Shown one piece after another: positions 18,174-27,662 of a stretch of 64,000 nucleotides of DNA. The DNA is taken from positions 1 to 64,000 of the forward strand of contig NZ_PNYA01000010.1 of assembly GCF_002879885.1 (NCBI RefSeq). The letters run 5' to 3'. A model generated the notes under the pieces. That model was given only the letters and a program-made list of their open reading frames with translations, did not search any database and had not been told where the DNA came from. The position numbers and the translations under genes are program-made. How positions within the stretch are numbered: position 1 is the stretch's first letter; every line of letters starts with the position of its first letter. The stretch is from Trinickia dabaoshanensis. Lineage in GTDB: Bacteria > Pseudomonadota > Gammaproteobacteria > Burkholderiales > Burkholderiaceae.

Positions 18174-21100
18174 TTATCCACACGTGCCGTTTGGTATGTA
18201 TTGTGGCGTCCGATTACCCGCCGCATCAGGGAGTGTTACGGTGCAGAGGAGCCATACACGCCCATCCCAGCGCTGGAAAGCAGCGCTGACCGGATCGTCC
18301 CGTGTAACGCCCTGCGCACCGGCGAATTGCCTCGCGAACGCGGCGGCCGGCACCGTGAAGTCCTCGTCGGGCGACTGAACCGAGAACGACCACGCGATTC
18401 CTGTCGTGGGAAGTTCGCGCGTCACCGTACCCGTCCAGATCGGAACGGTACCGTGCGTCGAGCCGGGCAGCGCCATCTCAGCGGCCGGCCAGAGCCGCAA
18501 CACGAGCAGCGTGCCTCGCGCCCCGTCGGAAAAGCGGACGAACGCCATTGCGGGAACTGCGCCCTCGTGGAACTCAAGCGCAATGGCGGGTGCCGCCCGC
18601 ACGCCGCGCGTTGCCGGCGCGGCAGGCCAGGCCAGGTTGCTGCGGGCCGCCTGCCACCCGTTCGCTTCCATCACGCGTTCGATCGTCCGCGCGGTGGCGG
18701 CCCACTGGACGTTGAACGGCTCATCGATTCTGCCGACCGCCGCCACGCGCCCGACCGGCAGCGTTTGCCACGCGCCCCCTCGCCACTGGGTAGCCGTCAT
18801 CCGCTCGACCCGCTCGACCGGGCGGTAAAGCACGACGTCCACCGCGTGGCGTCGCACGATATGCAGCGTGGCGCCGGCCAGCAACGTCAACGCGACGAGC
18901 ACCATCAGCCGCTTCGCGCCGATCGGCTCGATGGTCCGAAGCGAATAGCCGACGGCGAGCACGGTGACCCAGGCGAGCCCAAAGCTCAGGCCAGCGACAA
19001 CATCGGAGACCCAATGCACCCCCAGATAGAGGCGCGACGCCGCAATGAGCGAGACGGCCACCGCGGTGACGAGCACGATGGCCGTTCGCTGCCGATGTCG
19101 CTGCCCGTCGCACAGCAGGAACGCGAGGAATCCGTACGTGACGATGGCGAGCGTCGCGTGACTGCTCGGGAACGAAAAGCTCTCGGCACCGCTCGCGAAC
19201 GGGTTCGGGCGGACGCGATGCAGCGCCAGCTTCAGGAGCTTGACGATGACCTCCGCACCGCCCACCGCGGCCAGCCAGTAGATCGCGGCGCGCCATCGCC
19301 GGTGCCACACGAACCACGACAGGACGACCAGCACGACGGGGACCACGACGGCGGCGTCGCCTAGCTCGGACATGGCGGTCATCCACGCGTCGAGCGGCGG
19401 TGTGCGGACGTGCTGCAGCGTGCGATAGACAATGAGGTCCGCCTGCATCAGTGGGTCCTTCGACAGCACGTCTTCCAGCACGCCGAGGAACAGCCACGCG
19501 CTGCCGCCGAATATCAGCACCGATATGGGGATGAGCGCCTTGTGCCGACGCCACAACGCCAGCAAGGCGCGTGTCGCCGACAGGATCGGCGGTTCGGCAG
19601 GAAGCACCGGAGATTTCTGGATGGCGTCGGAACGTGACGTTACCCCACGCAGCGCGGAGCACGCCAATACGATCATGCCGATCGCCCCTAGCCAGATGCG
19701 CAGCGGAAGCGGTTCGAGCGCAAAGAAGGCGCGCAAGAGCGCCGTGCTTGCGACTACTACAAAGGATGCGGCCATCGCCGCAACGATGCCGACGCGCAGG
19801 CGGGTCAGCGGCCGCACCAGCAGAGCGACGATCCACAGCGCGATGCCGAACAGCGTCAACGTTGCCGCGCTGCGTGCCTGTTCGAGCGTGCCGTGCAGGT
19901 AGCTGAGCGTGACGGAATACGCGGCGAACGTCGCGATCGCCGCGAGGACGCCCGCCGGCACCGTGAAGCGCAGCACGCGCTCTACGAAGCCGCGGCGCGC
20001 GCGTTCCGCGGTCGGTTCGAGCGAGAGAAAGAACGCCGGGATGCCGATGGTAAGCGAACCGACGAGCGTCAGGTGTCGCGGCAAGAATGGAAATGCGAGA
20101 TCGGCGACGCCGATCGCAAACGCGAGCAGCATCACGTAGACGGTCTTGGTCACGACCAGGTTCGCGACCCGTTCGACGTTGCCGATCACGCGCCGGCCTT
20201 CGTTGACGATCGACGGCAGGCTCGCGAAGCGATTATCGGTCAGCACGGCCTGGGCCACCGCCGCCGCCGCGCCGCTGCCGCCCCCCATCGCGATGCCGAT
20301 GTCGGACTCCTTGAGCGCGAGCAGGTCGTTCACGCCGTCGCCGATCATCGCGACCACATGGCCGCGGGCGCGCAGCGCCGTCACCATCGCCGCCTTCAGG
20401 GTTGGCGAGACGCGGCCGAACACGGTCTCTCGCTCCATCACGTCGCCGAGCTGGCTGGCGCTTTCCGGCAGCGTGCGCGCGTCAATGCCGGCTCCGGTGC
20501 CGGCGATGCCCGCGCGCTGCGCGACTTCGGCGGCCGTGTCCGGATGATCTCCGGAGATCACCTTGAGCGACACGCCCTGCGCGGCAAAGTAAGCGACGGT
20601 TGACTGCGCATCGGCACGGATGCGCTCCGCGAGCAGCACCAGCGCGACGGGTGTGATCGCATCGGGCAGCCCGTCCGCGACGAGGGCCGCGTCGGACCGT
20701 GCGAGCAGCAGCACCCTGCGGCCTTCGCGCGCATGGGCGGACACGGTCCGGCGCAGTTCGTCCGCGGCCGCCGTCCCGCCGAGCAGAACATCCGGCGCGC
20801 CCAGTAGCCACGTGCCATGGCCGTCAAACGACGCACTCGCCCATTTCCTGGCCGACGAGAACGGGACGGCATGGGTCGCATGCCATGCCGGCGATGCGTC
20901 GCAGCCCGCCGCAATCGCGCGCAGCGTCGCGTTCGGTGCGGGATCGCTCCGCACCAGCGCGCTGAGCGCATCGTGGGCATCGGCGTCGCCGTCAAGGCGT
21001 TCCAGGCGCTCCATGACAGGCTCCCCTTCCGTCAGCGTGCCGGTCTTGTCGAGACAGAGCACGTCCACACGCGCGAGGGTCTCGATGGCGGGCAGTTCCT

Positions 21101-21980
21101 GCATGAGGGCGCCACGTTGCGCCAGCCGTACCGCACCGATGGCGAGCGCCACGCTCGTCAGCAATACCAGCCCTTCGGGCACCATGCCGGCGACCCCGCC
21201 CGCGGAATAGAGCAGCGCCTCATTGAGCGACGTGCCCCGCAGCAACTGGGTCGCCACCATCAACGCCGACAGCGGCACGATCACCCAGCCGACGTAGCGC
21301 AGCATGCGATTAATGCCGGCGCTCAGTTCCGACTGCGGCGGCACGAAACGCCGTGCCTGCGCCGCGAGCTGGTGGGCCCAGGCGTCGCGTCCGACCCGCG
21401 TGGCCCGAACCCATCCCTGCCCGGCGACGACGAAGCTGCCCGACAGCAACTCGGATTCGGGCGTTTTGGTCTGCGGTTCGGATTCTCCCGTCAGCAGGGA
21501 TTCATCGATCTCGAGCCCGTTCGCCGCGCACACGACGCCATCGACGACAATCTGGTCGCCTCGTTCGACGGCGATCAGGTCGTCCTTCACGATGTCGCCC
21601 AGCAAGACCTCGATCGTCTGCCCCTCGCGGCGTACTCGCGCATGCGGCTGGTGCAGCAGCGCGAGCCGGTCGAGCTGACGTTTCGCCCGCCACTCCTGAA
21701 CGATCCCGATGAGCGAGTTCGTGATCAGCACGCCGCCAAAGAGCGCATCCTGCCAGGGGCCGACGGCAAGCACCACGGCGCATAGCGTGCCTAAAAGCGC
21801 GTTGAAGCGCGTGAACATGTTGGCGCGCACGATCTCGCCAAGGCTGCGGCTCGTCTGCCGCCGGACGCGGTTGATCTCGCCGCGGCTTCGGCGTTCGGCC
21901 ACCTCGGCCACGCTGAGGCCGTTCGGAAGATCCGCCATCGCCGGCTGCTCAGTCACTTGTCGTCTCTCGGTTCGACTCAC
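18174..21980 (-). CDS. P-type ATPase-PAP2-LssY_C fusion
   Basis: A 1268-residue fusion. Residues about 20-770 form a complete P-type cation ATPase: TGES actuator motif near 164, GMVPEGLVLLTS in the membrane helix, phosphorylation motif DKTGTLTEGEP near 311 and hinge GDGVNDLLALKESD near 548. The MVPEGLVLL segment resembles CtpE-like ATPases linked to calcium. Residues about 830-1020 are an intact PAP2 domain (HRVRPNPF, FPSSHAT, SRLYLGVHWVSD) and about 1060-1240 an LssY_C domain. The frame is continuous, so fusion is direct. The GTG start at 21980 overlaps the RND pump stop (GTGA); an ATG at 21938 is an alternative. Substrate and enzyme role are inferred from family. Confidence 0.9.
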   Translation of the reverse strand: MSRTERRQVTEQPAMADLPNGLSVAEVAERRSRGEINRVRRQTSRSLGEIVRANMFTRFNALLGTLCAVVLAVGPWQDALFGGVLITNSLIGIVQEWRAKRQLDRLALLHQPHARVRREGQTIEVLLGDIVKDDLIAVERGDQIVVDGVVCAANGLEIDESLLTGESEPQTKTPESELLSGSFVVAGQGWVRATRVGRDAWAHQLAAQARRFVPPQSELSAGINRMLRYVGWVIVPLSALMVATQLLRGTSLNEALLYSAGGVAGMVPEGLVLLTSVALAIGAVRLAQRGALMQELPAIETLARVDVLCLDKTGTLTEGEPVMERLERLDGDADAHDALSALVRSDPAPNATLRAIAAGCDASPAWHATHAVPFSSARKWASASFDGHGTWLLGAPDVLLGGTAAADELRRTVSAHAREGRRVLLLARSDAALVADGLPDAITPVALVLLAERIRADAQSTVAYFAAQGVSLKVISGDHPDTAAEVAQRAGIAGTGAGIDARTLPESASQLGDVMERETVFGRVSPTLKAAMVTALRARGHVVAMIGDGVNDLLALKESDIGIAMGGGSGAAAAVAQAVLTDNRFASLPSIVNEGRRVIGNVERVANLVVTKTVYVMLLAFAIGVADLAFPFLPRHLTLVGSLTIGIPAFFLSLEPTAERARRGFVERVLRFTVPAGVLAAIATFAAYSVTLSYLHGTLEQARSAATLTLFGIALWIVALLVRPLTRLRVGIVAAMAASFVVVASTALLRAFFALEPLPLRIWLGAIGMIVLACSALRGVTSRSDAIQKSPVLPAEPPILSATRALLALWRRHKALIPISVLIFGGSAWLFLGVLEDVLSKDPLMQADLIVYRTLQHVRTPPLDAWMTAMSELGDAAVVVPVVLVVLSWFVWHRRWRAAIYWLAAVGGAEVIVKLLKLALHRVRPNPFASGAESFSFPSSHATLAIVTYGFLAFLLCDGQRHRQRTAIVLVTAVAVSLIAASRLYLGVHWVSDVVAGLSFGLAWVTVLAVGYSLRTIEPIGAKRLMVLVALTLLAGATLHIVRRHAVDVVLYRPVERVERMTATQWRGGAWQTLPVGRVAAVGRIDEPFNVQWAATARTIERVMEANGWQAARSNLAWPAAPATRGVRAAPAIALEFHEGAVPAMAFVRFSDGARGTLLVLRLWPAAEMALPGSTHGTVPIWTGTVTRELPTTGIAWSFSVQSPDEDFTVPAAAFARQFAGAQGVTRDDPVSAAFQRWDGRVWLLCTVTLPDAAGNRTPQYIPNGTCG

Positions 21981-24900
21981 GCAGGCGCGGGGCCGGGTTC
22001 TGCCAGCGTGTCGCGCTCAAAACGCCCGTAACGCAACGTCAGGGTCGGCAGCACGATCAGGTTGAGCGCGGTCGACGTGATCAGGCCGCCGAGAATGACG
22101 ATTGCCATCGGCCCCTCGATTTCGTTACCTGCCGCTCCGCTCGTCAAGGCGAGCGGAGCCAGCGCGAGCGCGGTGACGAGCGCGGTCATCAGAATCGGCA
22201 CCAGACGCTCGGATGCCCCGCGCACCGCCGTATCCATGTTCCACGTCAACTGATCGATATGCACCAGGTGCTCATAGTGGCTGATCAGCATGATCGAGTT
22301 TCGCAGTGAGATGCCAAACAATGTGACGAAGCCCACCATACCACCGAGCGACAGGTTCGCCCCCGTCAGCACGACGCTCAGCACCCCGCCGACAAGTGCA
22401 AAGGGCAGGTTGACCATGACGAGCAACACGCCGCGGCGGCTTTTCATTGCGAGGAACAGCAGCAGCGCGATGCCGATCAGCGAAATCCCCCCGTATGCAA
22501 GCAAGTCGCGCTGCGATTGCGCACGCGCCTCGCTCTCTCCGCTGAAGACGGCGTAGGTGCCCGGCGGCATTTTGATCTCGCGGTTCACGCGCGCCTGGGC
22601 TTCATTGACGAAATCACTGGCCGGCCGGCTGCCGAGATTGACTGACACCGTTTGCACGCGCTGGCCGCCGTCGTGAGTGATCTGATAGCGGCCGGCGACC
22701 TGGCGGATCGTCGCAAGTGTGCTCAGCGGAACGGAAAACCCGTCTGCATTGCGCACCATGAGCTTCCCGATGTCGCCGACCGTCTTGCGCTGCGCCGGGT
22801 CGAGCACCACCGCGACGTCATAGGTGCGGCTGCCCTTGTAGATCTGCGATACCGTTGCGCCCGCATAGGCGGCCTGGAGCGTATCGAGCACTTCGACGGG
22901 CCGGAAGCCCCAGCGGCTCAACACGTCCGGCTTGAGCTTCACGTCGAGCTCGGGTATGCCGGGAGGCGAATCCACCCGCACGCTGGCAACGCCGTGGATC
23001 GTGCCGATCAGCTGAGCGATCTGCTGCGCCGTGCGATCGATGACGTCCAGATTGTTGCCGAACACTTTCACGACCACCGGGGCCGTCGTACCCGAAATGG
23101 TTTCGTCGATACGTTCCTCAAGAAACGTGTTGACCGACGTGCTCAGGCCCGGGAAGCGCGCCAGCGCCTGGCGAATCCGATAGAGCGCCCAGTTTTGGCC
23201 CGATGCGCCCATCGGCTTCAAATCGACCTCGAACTCGGAGAGCTGCACGCCGGTCGGATCGACCACACCGTTCGCGCGGCCTGCGCGCTGCGCCACGAGA
23301 CGCACGCCGGGCACCTGCATCAATGCCTTCGATACCTGCGTGCCGATCCGCATCGATTCCGCGAGCGATGTGCCGGGCTCGAGCCCCATGTGGACGATGT
23401 AATGGCCTTCGCGCAGTTGTGGAATGAAATTCCCGCTCAAGAACGGCAACGACGCGAGCGCAGCGACACACATTAGTGCCACCATCACCATGACCCCCTT
23501 CACATGCTGCTCGACCTTCGTCAGCAGCGCGATATAACGCGCCTTCAGGCGCGCAACGAGACGTGGTTCATGCTCGGGCAAAGGCCCTCTCGCCAGCAGT
23601 GCGAGCGCCATTGCCGGCGTGAGCGTCAATGCGACCCCGAGCGACGCGAGCACGGCCAGTATGTAGGCAATGCCGAGTGGCGCGAAGAGCCGCCCGCCGA
23701 CGCCCGAGAGCGTGAGCACGGGCAGGAAGATCAGCATCACGATGAAAGTGGCGAACACCACGGCGCTACGGACTTCGAGTGAAGCACGCAGCACGACGCG
23801 AAACGCGGGCAGCGGCTGAGCCGACTTGCGGTTCTCCCGCAAGCGGCGAAAAATGTTCTCGACGTCGATGATCGCATCGTCCACCACCTCGCCGAGCGCG
23901 ATCGCGAGGCCGCCCAAGGTCATTGTGTTCAGACTCACGCCGAACTTGGTCAGCACGATGATCGCAACCAGCAGCGATAGGGGAATCGCCACGGCCGAAA
24001 TCACCGCGGTGCGCACGTTGAGCAGGAACAGGAACAGCACTGCAATCACAAGCACTGCGCCCACGAGCAGCGCGTTGCGCAAGTGACCGACCGCCGCGTC
24101 GATGAAATTGGCGGGCCGGAAGACGTTCGCGGTCACGTCGACACCTTGCCGTGCGAGCGCCGGCTTGAGTCCGACGAGCGCATTTTCGATGTCATTCGTC
24201 ACGGCCAACGTGTTGGTGCCATACTGGCTTTCCAGCACGACCATCACGCCGGGCTTGCCCATGATCGAAGCCGCTCCGACAGGCGGTGCACTGCCCCACG
24301 CCACGTTCGCGACATCGCCGAGACGAACCGCCGCCCCGTTGCTCGAACGGAGTACGACGCCAGCCAGTTTCTCCGGCGTAGCGATCTGGCCATCGGCATT
24401 GACGGCGATGCGCTGATTCGTGTTCTCGATGAATCCGGCGCCACGCACCCCAGTGGCTTGACGGGCTGCGGCAATCACGTCCTGAATCGACAGTCCATAG
24501 CGCATCAACTTCGCGGGGTCGACCTGGATCTGCATTTGGGGCGTCTCGCCACCGAACACGATGACATCGGCCACGCCGGGAACGCTCAGCAACTGCGGCT
24601 TGACGGTCCAATTTGCGATGTCGTAGAGGTCCGCGAGCGAGCGCGTCTTCGACGTGAGGCCGATGATGCGCACGACGCTCGTCGTGGTAGTGAGCGGCAA
24701 AAGCCGCGGCGGCTTGACGCCCGCAGGCAGCGTGGCCGCGAGCCCATTGATGCGCTCGGTGACGAGCTGCCGCACCTGCATCACGTTTGCATGGTCATCG
24801 AAGACGAGCGTGATCGCTGAGAGGCCCTGCATTGACCTCGACCGCATTGACTGCAGACCGACCATGCCGCCGAGGGCGTTTTCGAGCGGCTGCGTAACGA

Positions 24901-25090
24901 GCGTTTCTACCTGCTCGCTGGTCATACCCGGCGCTCCGGTCTGCACGATGCTCATCGGCGGTGCGAATTCGGGAAAGACATCGAGCTTGGCACGTGTCAG
25001 CGTAAAGAGCCCGTAGCCGGCCGCGATAACGGCCAGCGCGTAGATGACGCCGCGAAAGCGCAGCGAAAAGCGGATGATCGCGTTGAGCAT
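21977..25090 (-). CDS. CzcA-like RND efflux pump
   Basis: A 1037-residue inner-membrane proton-driven pump of the heavy-metal RND group, with the usual twelve helices and two large periplasmic loops. The fourth helix carries GEVVDDAIIDVENIF, with the paired acidic residues needed for proton relay and the pattern typical of CzcA/CusA relatives. Other family marks are FPEFAPPMSIVQTGAPG near the N-terminus and GGMVGFVTLFGISLRNSIML near the end. Together with the HlyD and TolC-like proteins upstream it forms a tripartite system. The substrate (metal ion or cationic compound) is not deducible. Its stop overlaps the fusion ATPase start, so the two are translated together. Confidence 0.93.
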   Translation of the reverse strand: MLNAIIRFSLRFRGVIYALAVIAAGYGLFTLTRAKLDVFPEFAPPMSIVQTGAPGMTSEQVETLVTQPLENALGGMVGLQSMRSRSMQGLSAITLVFDDHANVMQVRQLVTERINGLAATLPAGVKPPRLLPLTTTTSVVRIIGLTSKTRSLADLYDIANWTVKPQLLSVPGVADVIVFGGETPQMQIQVDPAKLMRYGLSIQDVIAAARQATGVRGAGFIENTNQRIAVNADGQIATPEKLAGVVLRSSNGAAVRLGDVANVAWGSAPPVGAASIMGKPGVMVVLESQYGTNTLAVTNDIENALVGLKPALARQGVDVTANVFRPANFIDAAVGHLRNALLVGAVLVIAVLFLFLLNVRTAVISAVAIPLSLLVAIIVLTKFGVSLNTMTLGGLAIALGEVVDDAIIDVENIFRRLRENRKSAQPLPAFRVVLRASLEVRSAVVFATFIVMLIFLPVLTLSGVGGRLFAPLGIAYILAVLASLGVALTLTPAMALALLARGPLPEHEPRLVARLKARYIALLTKVEQHVKGVMVMVALMCVAALASLPFLSGNFIPQLREGHYIVHMGLEPGTSLAESMRIGTQVSKALMQVPGVRLVAQRAGRANGVVDPTGVQLSEFEVDLKPMGASGQNWALYRIRQALARFPGLSTSVNTFLEERIDETISGTTAPVVVKVFGNNLDVIDRTAQQIAQLIGTIHGVASVRVDSPPGIPELDVKLKPDVLSRWGFRPVEVLDTLQAAYAGATVSQIYKGSRTYDVAVVLDPAQRKTVGDIGKLMVRNADGFSVPLSTLATIRQVAGRYQITHDGGQRVQTVSVNLGSRPASDFVNEAQARVNREIKMPPGTYAVFSGESEARAQSQRDLLAYGGISLIGIALLLFLAMKSRRGVLLVMVNLPFALVGGVLSVVLTGANLSLGGMVGFVTLFGISLRNSIMLISHYEHLVHIDQLTWNMDTAVRGASERLVPILMTALVTALALAPLALTSGAAGNEIEGPMAIVILGGLITSTALNLIVLPTLTLRYGRFERDTLAEPGPAPA

Positions 25091-25131
25091 GGGACGTGAG
25101 GTCGTGTTGATCTGGGCAGGCGAGGCACGGG

Positions 25132-26196
25132 TCAGTCGTCACACTCGGGCGGATCCTTGCAGGCCGTGGCAATGCCTTGCGGCTTGAGTTCTTCGGAGAG
25201 CAGCAATTGCGCACCCTGCGTCACGATCTGGTCGTCGGCGTGGAACCCGGACGTGACCGTGAACCCGTGATCGCCCTCGTCACCGGCAGGCACGAAGTGC
25301 CGCGTAAAGCGGTTGGAAGCCGTCCGCACATAGGCCCACGTCTGTCCGCCGTACCACACCACGGCCCGTTCGGGGATCAGTAGGCCGGACACGGCCTGGC
25401 TCGACGTCGGCACGCGCGCGCTGGTGCGCAAATTCGCAGGCAGTGCATCGTCGGCGACGTAAAGCCAAGGGCTGCCCTGCACGGCCGGATCGGCGAGAGG
25501 CGAGGCGGAAAGCTTTTGAGCCGGCACCGAGCGGCCATCGGGCGTATCGATCGCGATACGCGCAGGCGGCACCACGCCGAAGCTCGCAGGTAACGTGACG
25601 CGCAGCACGACAGCCTGGCCGGACTCGAGGCGCTGGAACAGCGTCGAGGCCGGTGTTGCTGCGGCATTCGCGAGTGTGTCGCCGAACTGCTGCCGCATCG
25701 CGGCATTCAGCCCGTTCAGCGTGGCATTGGCCGATTGCAGTTTCGCTTCGTCGGCTTTCATGGCCGACTGCGCATCCTGCAGGCTCTTTTGCGAAATATT
25801 GCGGTCGTCGGCGAACAGTGCATGGCTGCGTTGGTACTGCGCCCGCGAACTGGCCGCCTGCGCGGTGAACGTGCCAACGTCCGCGCGAGCGCTAGCCAGG
25901 CGGTTGTGCAAATCGAAGAGCGGCTGCAGATCGATGACCGTGGCATAGGCACTAACGTCGGGCTGGCTCGCGACGGCCCTGAGCGGCGCAACCTCGATGT
26001 GGCTGGCGCGTTGCTCCTCGGCGCCGATGACGACCACCGTTTCGCCGTTTACTGTCTGTACGGCGGGGGGCGGGGCCGATTGCGCCGCCGCGGTTGCCGA
26101 GGCACTTGAGTCCTGGAACGTCTGATAGATGTACCAGCCAGCGCCTGATGCCAAGGCCAGCGATACGACGGAGAGAAGGATCAGTCGGAGTTTCAT
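25132..26196 (-). CDS. RND periplasmic adaptor (HlyD family)
   Basis: A 354-residue membrane-fusion protein: one N-terminal membrane segment (LILLSVVSLALASGAGWYIY), a coiled-coil hairpin with heptad-rich ASARADVGTFTAQAASSRAQYQR and ISQKSLQDAQSAMKADEAKLQSA, and beta-rich adaptor domains with LLIPERAVVWYGGQTWAYV. It links the RND pump to the outer-membrane channel. Its start overlaps the TolC-like stop by 4 nt, and the RND gene starts 41 nt downstream. Two cysteines near the C-terminus (ACKDPPECDD) are unusual and could bind metal. Confidence 0.9.
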   Translation of the reverse strand: MKLRLILLSVVSLALASGAGWYIYQTFQDSSASATAAAQSAPPPAVQTVNGETVVVIGAEEQRASHIEVAPLRAVASQPDVSAYATVIDLQPLFDLHNRLASARADVGTFTAQAASSRAQYQRSHALFADDRNISQKSLQDAQSAMKADEAKLQSANATLNGLNAAMRQQFGDTLANAAATPASTLFQRLESGQAVVLRVTLPASFGVVPPARIAIDTPDGRSVPAQKLSASPLADPAVQGSPWLYVADDALPANLRTSARVPTSSQAVSGLLIPERAVVWYGGQTWAYVRTASNRFTRHFVPAGDEGDHGFTVTSGFHADDQIVTQGAQLLLSEELKPQGIATACKDPPECDD

Positions 26197-27593
26197 CGTG
26201 GCGTCTCTTCACTGAGGGTATCGCTCACCGCCTCGTGACCGAGGGGTTGCTGCATCGCATCTTCGAGTGCGCCGGCGGCTTGCTGGACCGCGACCGCGGC
26301 GTCGAGATGAAGGGTTTCGCTGGTCTGATAGTCAGCCTTCGCCTGCGTGTAAGTCAGACGGTCTGCATCGCCGTTGGCGAAAGCTGCGGCCTGGCTGTCG
26401 AGTTGTCTGCGGGCACTCACGAGATGTGCGTCGGACAGACGTAGTGCTTCAACGCTCGACTGGTAGCGCGCCAGCGCGTGTGCGAGATCGCCGAGGATCT
26501 TGTCCTGCAGCGCGCCGGTACGGGCTGCCGCTTCCTTGCGCCTGGCCTCGGCTGCATGGATGCCGCCTTGATTCTGGTTGAAGATCGGCAACGTGATGCC
26601 GGCCAGCCCGAACGCGATCTTGTGCGTGCCCGTGTCATACGTGTAGCCGGGCCCGAGGTGGATGTTCGGATATTGCTTTGCAACCTCGAGCTGGAGCGCC
26701 GATTCGGCCGCGGCGTAATCGGCGAGCGACGCGAGCAGATCGGCGCGATGGAAGATCGCCGCGCGCTGCGCATCCGCGGCCGGCGGCGCAGGGGAAATCG
26801 CACCGAAGGCGGAGAGATCGATCGCGACGCCGTCGAGCGCGGCGACAGGCACGCCGATGGCAGCAGCGAGTTGTGCATGCGAATCCTGTTCGGCACTGCG
26901 CGCCGCAGCCAGATCGCTTTGAGCCTGGGTGTCGGCCAGGATGGCGGAATCGACGTCGGGCCGCGAGAACTGGCCCACCGCCAGACGCTTGCGGCTCATC
27001 TCGGCAATTTGCCGCTCGGCTTCGGCCTTGGTCGACAGGAATGCGATGCGCTTTCGGGCGGCGTAGAGGGCGAGCATCGCATCCCGGACTTGCGCACGAA
27101 CCTTCCACGCCTCATTGACGAGGCTCAGCCGCGCGGCTTCCGACAAGTGCGTGGCCTGATCGGCGCGATATCCACGCTTATGCGCTGTCTCGATCGGAAT
27201 ATCGAGCGCCGGGCCCAACGTGATCGGAGATCCCGGTCCGGGGTTGGGTGTGGAATACTGAAACGGCAACTGCAGAACCGGGTTGGGGATCGTGTCGGCG
27301 ACATCGATGCCGGCCTTGGCGGTGTCCCATTGGGCGCGCGCGACGTCGAGGGCGGGATTGTAGTAGAAGGCTGCCAGCGTGAGCATTTCGCGACTCCAGT
27401 GCGCGGGTGGCCACGGTGCGACATCGTGTCTTGTTTCGCGCACGACGAAGGCGTGCAACTCCTTGCTCGCAAGCGAGCGCTGCTCGAATTGACGGGCAAG
27501 CTGGGCTGGGGCGATCGGCTGGGGGTGATAGGTCGTACAGCCGGCCAGCCCGACGAAGGTAATCAATAACGCTCGGCGCATTCTGGCATCCAT
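26193..27593 (-). CDS. Outer-membrane efflux channel (TolC/OprM type)
   Basis: A 466-residue outer-membrane channel lipoprotein. The N-terminus ends in the lipobox LVGLAGC, and the protein shows the two repeated outer-membrane efflux domains (about residues 70-260 and 280-450) with long Ala/Gln-rich coiled coils, e.g. AGITLPIFNQNQGG. It is the outer component of the tripartite pump encoded with the HlyD and RND genes. It begins 69 nt after the end of the second histidine kinase gene, on the same strand, so the pump is probably expressed with the two regulators. Confidence 0.9.
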   Translation of the reverse strand: MDARMRRALLITFVGLAGCTTYHPQPIAPAQLARQFEQRSLASKELHAFVVRETRHDVAPWPPAHWSREMLTLAAFYYNPALDVARAQWDTAKAGIDVADTIPNPVLQLPFQYSTPNPGPGSPITLGPALDIPIETAHKRGYRADQATHLSEAARLSLVNEAWKVRAQVRDAMLALYAARKRIAFLSTKAEAERQIAEMSRKRLAVGQFSRPDVDSAILADTQAQSDLAAARSAEQDSHAQLAAAIGVPVAALDGVAIDLSAFGAISPAPPAADAQRAAIFHRADLLASLADYAAAESALQLEVAKQYPNIHLGPGYTYDTGTHKIAFGLAGITLPIFNQNQGGIHAAEARRKEAAARTGALQDKILGDLAHALARYQSSVEALRLSDAHLVSARRQLDSQAAAFANGDADRLTYTQAKADYQTSETLHLDAAVAVQQAAGALEDAMQQPLGHEAVSDTLSEETPR

Positions 27594-27662
27594 CGGTCGT
27601 TCTGCCGCCCACCAGGGGCAGCTTCCGACGCGGATGCTACGCCACCGCTTGTGAAGTTTTCG

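Noticed and set aside
18036-19364. A 442-codon open frame on the + strand
   Set aside because: It is opposite the P-type ATPase fusion, very rich in Arg/Asp/Gly, and has no family features.
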